Assembly: GCA_900554415.1 (NCBI GenBank)
Contig: USGU01000001.1
Location: forward strand, 124,001 to 188,000
DNA: 64,000 bases
From: an uncultured Lachnospiraceae bacterium
Lineage (GTDB): Bacteria > Bacillota > Clostridia > Lachnospirales > Lachnospiraceae
Direction: 5' to 3'
Both the position numbers and the translations under genes were made by a program. Each line of letters opens with the position of its first letter. Position 1 is the first letter of the stretch. Of the stretch, positions 59,478-64,000 are shown one piece after another. Under the pieces are notes generated by a model. The model was given only the letters and a program-made list of their open reading frames with translations, was not told the DNA's origin and did not search any database.

Positions 59478-61952
59478 TTATACATACTCGTCAATATACT
59501 GCTCAAATGCTTCCATGGACATCAGAACCTTTCTTGGCTTTGTTCCCTCGTCAGGTCCCACAACTCCGGCCTCTTCTAGCTGGTCAACAATTCTGCAGGC
59601 ACGATTATGTCCAATGCGGAGTACCCTCTGAAGCATTCCGATAGAGGCTTTATCTTTGTCGATAAAGAGTTTTCCTGCCTCTACAAAATAGGAATCTCTC
59701 TCGTCCGGATTATCTCCGTTTATGCCGACTACCTGTACACCGTGGTTCACCTGATTCTGAATTTCTTCGTCATATGTAACTTCACCGCTGCAATCTTTTA
59801 AGAACTGTACAACCTTCTCTACTTCATCATCACTGACATATGGTCCCTGTACACGTTCCGGCTGGGATTTTCCAGAAGCAAGGAATAACATATCACCATT
59901 TCCAAGCAGTTTTTCCGCACCGTTCATATCCAGAATCGTTCTGGAATCCACACCAGATTTTACAGAAAATGCGATTCTGGAAGGCATATTTGCCTTGATG
60001 AGTCCCGTGATAACATCTACCGATGGCCTCTGGGTTGCCAGAACCATATGAATACCTGCCGCTCTGGCTTTCTGTGCAAGACGCAGGATAGCATCCTCTA
60101 CTTCTCCCGGCGCTACCATCATCAAATCTGCAAGCTCGTCCACAATAATCACCATCTGCGGAAGCTTTTTTGGTTTATCCGGTGCGTCATCCGGGATATC
60201 AAGATGGTCGATTTTCTCATTATATCCTTTTAAGTCACGGACATGATATTCGGCAAGAAGCTGGTATCTGCGCTCCATCTCCGTAACTGCCCAGTTTAAT
60301 GCGCCAGCCGCCTTCTTTGGATTGGTTACCACCGGAATCATCAAATGTGGAATGCCGTCATACACACTTAATTCTACCGCCTTTGGGTCTACCATTATCA
60401 TCTTTACTTCATCTGGTGTTGCTTTATATAAAATACTCATAATCAGTGTATTGATATATACTGATTTTCCGGAACCGGTGGCACCGGCTACTAATAAATG
60501 CGGCATTTTTGCAATATCTGAGATAACCACATCACCAGAAATATTCTGTCCTACCACAATGGATAATTTGGATTTGCTCTTTTTAAATTCCTGCGATTCC
60601 AAAATATTGCGCAGATATACGGTAGCTTTTTCTTTGTTTGGAACTTCAATTCCCACTGCAGCTTTGCCCGGAATCGGAGCTTCGATTCGAATAGTTGTAG
60701 CTGCAAGATTTAATTTAATATCATCTGAAAGTCCCAAAATCTTGCTGACTTTCACTCCTCGTTCCGGCTCCAGTTCATATCGGGTTACAACAGGACCGCA
60801 ACTGATATCCCCCATTTTCACATTGACCCCGAATGTACGCAGGGTATCCTGTAATTTCAAGGCAGTTTCTCTTAACTCTGCATCTGAATCACCGCCACTC
60901 TTACTTCCCTTTTTCAGCAGATCAAGCGGTGGATATTTGTAATCCCGCTTCACCTGAACTGCATTTGCTGCCCGTTCCACTGCTTCGGTTTCTTTCTGGA
61001 TATCCACTTTCTCTGTATTTTTCTTGCGAGATACTTTTTCTTCCACTATTTCCGGCTCCGGTGTCAGTTCTACCGCAGAAACCGGCATAGAACGGTTGAT
61101 CACCAGTTCTTCCGGATTTTGTTCTATCATCGTTTCCACCGGCTCTGCAGCTTTGGCATCTCTGCCTGATTTACCTGGTTTGACTGCCGGCTCCACTGTA
61201 TTTTTAACAGCAGCATTCTTATTTTCATCATGTTTACTCAGAGTGGTATCAAAAGACACCCCTGAAACCGTGTGTTCCAGACGTCTCTGACGTTTTTCTT
61301 CCTGCACTTCTTCTCTGCGTGCACGCTGAATCTCTTTTCGTTCCTGATGGTCATCCCGGTAACGCTGCATATCTTCTCTGGCACGTCCATATGCCTTCTT
61401 GCTTTGTTTCTTCACACCTCTTAAAATTGACTTTTCAGTCATCAATACAATACAAATCAGCAGAACAGCTACCGTTACCACATAAGTTCCTGCTACTCCG
61501 ATTGCAGGGCTGATACCACGGATAATCAATTCTCCTGTCTGCCCGCCTGCTTCGTTGACAAGCTGCAGAAAGACACATGCAAAAATCAGAAATACCACAC
61601 CTGCTGCAGTTTTCACATAAGCAACTTTATTTCCCTGATTAGAGATTACAAAAGCAATACCACCAAACAGACAGACTGGAAATACATATGCAATCCATCC
61701 AAACAGATACTGCATAAAAGTGGCTACAGCATCTCCTAAAAATCCGCCCATGCCAAAATTACTGATCATGAGAAGAATACAGAGTGCCAGTATGAGCCAG
61801 ATTGTGATTTCTTTTCCAAGAAATTCCTGATTACTATTCTGTTTACTGCTTTGTTTTCTGGTCCCTTTTGTATTTTTAGACCGGTTTGAGGTCTTTGTAT
61901 TTGTTTTTGAATTTGTTTTATTCGTTTTCTTTTTCGTTGTGTTTGAAGCCAT
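59478..61952 (-). CDS. ftsK: DNA translocase FtsK/SpoIIIE
   Basis: 824 residues: four N-terminal membrane spans (about 45-180), a charged variable linker to about 340, the motor with Walker A GATGSGKSVYINT near 485 and Walker B MVIIVDELADLMM, and the gamma DNA-recognition winged helix at the C-terminus (LQRVLRIGHNRACRIVDQLEEAG). It moves chromosomes at division or into the forespore. A spore former may have more than one such gene. Confidence 0.96.
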   Translation of the reverse strand: MASNTTKKKTNKTNSKTNTKTSNRSKNTKGTRKQSSKQNSNQEFLGKEITIWLILALCILLMISNFGMGGFLGDAVATFMQYLFGWIAYVFPVCLFGGIAFVISNQGNKVAYVKTAAGVVFLIFACVFLQLVNEAGGQTGELIIRGISPAIGVAGTYVVTVAVLLICIVLMTEKSILRGVKKQSKKAYGRAREDMQRYRDDHQERKEIQRARREEVQEEKRQRRLEHTVSGVSFDTTLSKHDENKNAAVKNTVEPAVKPGKSGRDAKAAEPVETMIEQNPEELVINRSMPVSAVELTPEPEIVEEKVSRKKNTEKVDIQKETEAVERAANAVQVKRDYKYPPLDLLKKGSKSGGDSDAELRETALKLQDTLRTFGVNVKMGDISCGPVVTRYELEPERGVKVSKILGLSDDIKLNLAATTIRIEAPIPGKAAVGIEVPNKEKATVYLRNILESQEFKKSKSKLSIVVGQNISGDVVISDIAKMPHLLVAGATGSGKSVYINTLIMSILYKATPDEVKMIMVDPKAVELSVYDGIPHLMIPVVTNPKKAAGALNWAVTEMERRYQLLAEYHVRDLKGYNEKIDHLDIPDDAPDKPKKLPQMVIIVDELADLMMVAPGEVEDAILRLAQKARAAGIHMVLATQRPSVDVITGLIKANMPSRIAFSVKSGVDSRTILDMNGAEKLLGNGDMLFLASGKSQPERVQGPYVSDDEVEKVVQFLKDCSGEVTYDEEIQNQVNHGVQVVGINGDNPDERDSYFVEAGKLFIDKDKASIGMLQRVLRIGHNRACRIVDQLEEAGVVGPDEGTKPRKVLMSMEAFEQYIDEYV

Positions 61953-62009
61953 TTCACTTCCTCCTCGCCTACTGGATAATTATAGCATTGGAAGCCGTTA
62001 ATGTCATTA

Positions 62010-62708
62010 CTATTTTTTATCCTGGTCTGACGGTGCTTTCGAATGCTCTGCTCTTATCAGTTCACGAAGCTTCTGAAATGCTTCCTTGATTCCACCCACT
62101 TCATCTATCAATCCCTCTGCCACTGCCTCTTTCCCTTCCAGCATGGTCCCTACATCTTTCACAAGCTGTGTAGAATCCAGCATTAGTTCTTCGATTCTCT
62201 CCTGACTCATATTGGAATGTGCTGCGAGAAACCCAGTAATCCGGTCCTGTGTTTTCTCCATATTCCGAAGGCTCTGTGCTACTCCGATAAACATTCCGGA
62301 GCTTCGAACCGGATGAATCACCATGGTTCCGCTTTCCACAATAAAAGAGTAATCTGCCGAAACCGCAAGTGGACCCCCAATAGAATGACAGCCGCCAAGC
62401 ACCAGTGAAACAGTCGGCTTGCTGAGACTGGCTATCATTTCCGCAATCGCTAGTCCCGCTTCCACGTCCCCTCCAAGCGTATTCAATAAAATCAGTACAC
62501 CGTCAATTTCATTATCATTTTCTATCTGCGCAAGTTTAGGGAGTAAATGCTCATATTTGGTCGCTTTCGTATTACCAGAAACGGCCTCATGCCCTTCTAC
62601 CTCCCCGATAATGGTAATCAGTTCAATTTTTCCATGCCCGTTTTCTTTGAGCGGAAGGCTTCCCATCTCTTTTAAATGCTGGTCTTCCTTTTCCATATCT
62701 TCTGCCAT
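62010..62708 (-). CDS. tepA: ClpP-family serine protease, TepA-like
   Basis: 232 residues. GGDVEAGLAIAEMI, then the nucleophile serine in GGCHSIGGPLA and the histidine in VIHPVRSSG are ClpP-fold catalytic elements; the layout is that of translocation-enhancing protein TepA. It follows metY's terminator and precedes ftsK (58 bases). Confidence 0.9.
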   Translation of the reverse strand: MAEDMEKEDQHLKEMGSLPLKENGHGKIELITIIGEVEGHEAVSGNTKATKYEHLLPKLAQIENDNEIDGVLILLNTLGGDVEAGLAIAEMIASLSKPTVSLVLGGCHSIGGPLAVSADYSFIVESGTMVIHPVRSSGMFIGVAQSLRNMEKTQDRITGFLAAHSNMSQERIEELMLDSTQLVKDVGTMLEGKEAVAEGLIDEVGGIKEAFQKLRELIRAEHSKAPSDQDKK

Positions 62709-62755
62709 AATCTATCTCCATTTCCTGTATTTTAAGACATATTATGCACAAAAAA

Positions 62756-62785
62756 ACTCTGGCTATTCTCAACGAATGCCAGAGT
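62756..62785 (-). terminator. Terminator of the sulfhydrylase gene
   Basis: 8-bp stem (ACTCTGGC / GCCAGAGT), 14-base loop, followed by TTTTTTT on the minus strand. Confidence 0.85.
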
Positions 62786-62842
62786 TCTGTTTCTCATAGT
62801 TTCCATTCTTAACTATTTTAAGTGTCAGATGTTAGCTGCATT

Positions 62843-64000
62843 TTATACGCAGGCAAGTGCCTGTTCCAAATCTGCAATAATATCTTCTATATTTTCAATC
62901 CCCACACTGAAACGAATCAGGTCAGGCTGTACACCAGCTTCCAGCAATTCCTGTTCGTTCATCTGTCTGTGTGTATGACTTGCCGGGTGAAGCACGCAGC
63001 TTCTTGCATCAGCAACATGTGTCACAATGGCAATCATCTTCAGATTATCCATCATACGGACTGCTGCCTCGCGGCCACCCTTAATACCAAAGGTAATTAC
63101 GCCGCAGGTTCCGTTTGGCATGTATTTCTGTGCCAAATCATAATACTGGTCACCCTCCATAGATGGACAGTTTACCCATGCAACCTTTTCGTGATTCTTT
63201 AAATATTTTGCTGCTGCAAGCGCATTTTCACAATGTCTTGGCACACGCAGATGTAAGGTTTCAAGACCAAGGTTTAACAAGAATGAGTTCTGCGGTGAAG
63301 GAATGGAACCAAGGTCACGCATCATCTGAGCTGTTGCCTTTGTAATGTAAGCACCTTTTCCAAAGCGTTCTGTATATACCAGTCCGTGATAAGTCTCATC
63401 CGGCGTAGTAAGTCCCGGGAATTTGTCCGCATATTTGTTCCAGTCAAAATTACCACTGTCTATAATGGCACCGCCTACGCAGGCTGCATGTCCATCCATA
63501 TATTTTGTAGTAGAATGAGTAACGATATCTGCGCCCCATTCAAATGGACGGCAGTTGATTGGTGTTGCAAACGTATTGTCCACAATCAATGGTACACCAT
63601 GTGCATGAGCAGCTTTGGCAAATTTCTCAATATCTAGAACAGTAAGTGCCGGATTGGCAATGGTTTCCCCTACTACAGCCTTAGTGTTCTCCTGAAATGC
63701 TGCATTCAATTCTTCTTCCGAACAATTCGGGTCTACAAATGTTGCTGCAATTCCCATCTTGCGGATAGTATGTGCATACAAGTTATATGTACCACCATAT
63801 ACGGCAGCCGAACAGATGATATGATCTCCTGCCTCTGCAATATTCATGATTGCATAGAAATTTGCTGCCTGGCCGGAAGAAGTAAGCATACCTGCCACTC
63901 CACCTTCCATATCGCAGATTTTCGCTGCTACTGCATCATTGGTCGGATTCTGAAGTCTGGTATAAAAGTAACCAGACGCTTCTAAATCAAACAATTTTCC
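62843..64000 (-). CDS. O-acetylhomoserine sulfhydrylase (Cys/Met metabolism PLP enzyme), 5' end cut
   Basis: 386 residues are visible up to the window edge (frame open at 64000, so the start is missing; family is about 425-430). YFYTRLQNPTNDAV near the visible start, the PLP-binding GMLTSSGQAANFYAI, and the catalytic lysine in THSTTKYMDGHAACVGG identify a MetY-type enzyme. It would make homocysteine from O-acetylhomoserine and sulfide, upstream of the MetH reaction. Confidence 0.92.
   Translation of the reverse strand, partial: GKLFDLEASGYFYTRLQNPTNDAVAAKICDMEGGVAGMLTSSGQAANFYAIMNIAEAGDHIICSAAVYGGTYNLYAHTIRKMGIAATFVDPNCSEEELNAAFQENTKAVVGETIANPALTVLDIEKFAKAAHAHGVPLIVDNTFATPINCRPFEWGADIVTHSTTKYMDGHAACVGGAIIDSGNFDWNKYADKFPGLTTPDETYHGLVYTERFGKGAYITKATAQMMRDLGSIPSPQNSFLLNLGLETLHLRVPRHCENALAAAKYLKNHEKVAWVNCPSMEGDQYYDLAQKYMPNGTCGVITFGIKGGREAAVRMMDNLKMIAIVTHVADARSCVLHPASHTHRQMNEQELLEAGVQPDLIRFSVGIENIEDIIADLEQALACV

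Noticed and set aside
1..64000. CRISPR array
   Set aside because: No regularly spaced repeats were seen anywhere in the window.

Overview
The window reads as a chromosomal segment of a low-to-moderate-GC, spore-forming anaerobic Firmicute, most likely a gut Lachnospiraceae (Blautia / Mediterraneibacter / Dorea-like). Pointers are Spo0A, a Na+-translocating decarboxylase operon, an NfnAB-type ferredoxin:NADP oxidoreductase, a cobalamin-dependent methionine synthase whose reactivation domain is a separate gene, and strong AGGAGG-type ribosome binding sites. No species call is justified from the sequence alone. Almost everything is on the minus strand; the only plus-strand genes are a small XRE regulator (26.8 kb), a MerR regulator (36.8 kb), a broken ybaK (50.9 kb) and a MocR regulator (52.2 kb). 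No tRNA, rRNA, CRISPR array, insertion sequence or prophage was seen, and no stretch over about 300 bases lacks a gene.

Layout. 0-7 kb: an operon read leftwards, carboxyltransferase (mmdA-like), OadG-like lipoprotein, biotin carrier, Na+ pump OadB, OadA, then an RpiR regulator and a flavoprotein cut by the window edge. Its promoter carries clear palindromes. 7-11 kb: a 2-isopropylmalate synthase fused to an AraC-type DNA-binding domain, and a Na/Pi cotransporter. 11-18 kb: two D-Ala-D-Ala carboxypeptidases, scpAB, a phosphoesterase and an AAA-ATPase/nuclease-like gene. 18-20 kb: three unknown genes in a row. 20-29 kb: an AT-rich accessory island with two WYL regulators around a TerB / unknown His-rich / Cys-cluster / glycine-zipper gene set, then an XRE regulator with twin operators, and an operon of PrfH, a permuted papain-like enzyme and an unknown protein. 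29-37 kb: lipoprotein, acyltransferase/XRE-AbrB/methyltransferase operon, GNATs, a MATE pump, and an iron alcohol dehydrogenase divergent from an AdhR-like MerR. 37-50.7 kb: rpsU, alaS, a 46-residue membrane protein, metF/metH operon, glgA, spo0A and a two-component system. 50.7-64 kb: ybaK remnant, SDR/MocR pair, rlmH, dCMP deaminase, HAD phosphatase, nfnAB, a zinc-ribbon/TPR/chitobiase-domain membrane protein, ftsK, tepA, and a truncated O-acetylhomoserine sulfhydrylase.

Most interesting points: (1) the LeuA-AraC fusion, which places a DNA-binding domain directly behind the leucine-sensing domain; (2) the WYL-bounded TerB/His-rich/YkgJ/glycine-zipper operon, the best candidate here for an undescribed, possibly defensive system; (3) PrfH with a papain-like partner; (4) a transcarboxylase-like gene set merged with a Na+ pump; (5) a textbook 19-bp-spacer MerR promoter in front of the alcohol dehydrogenase.
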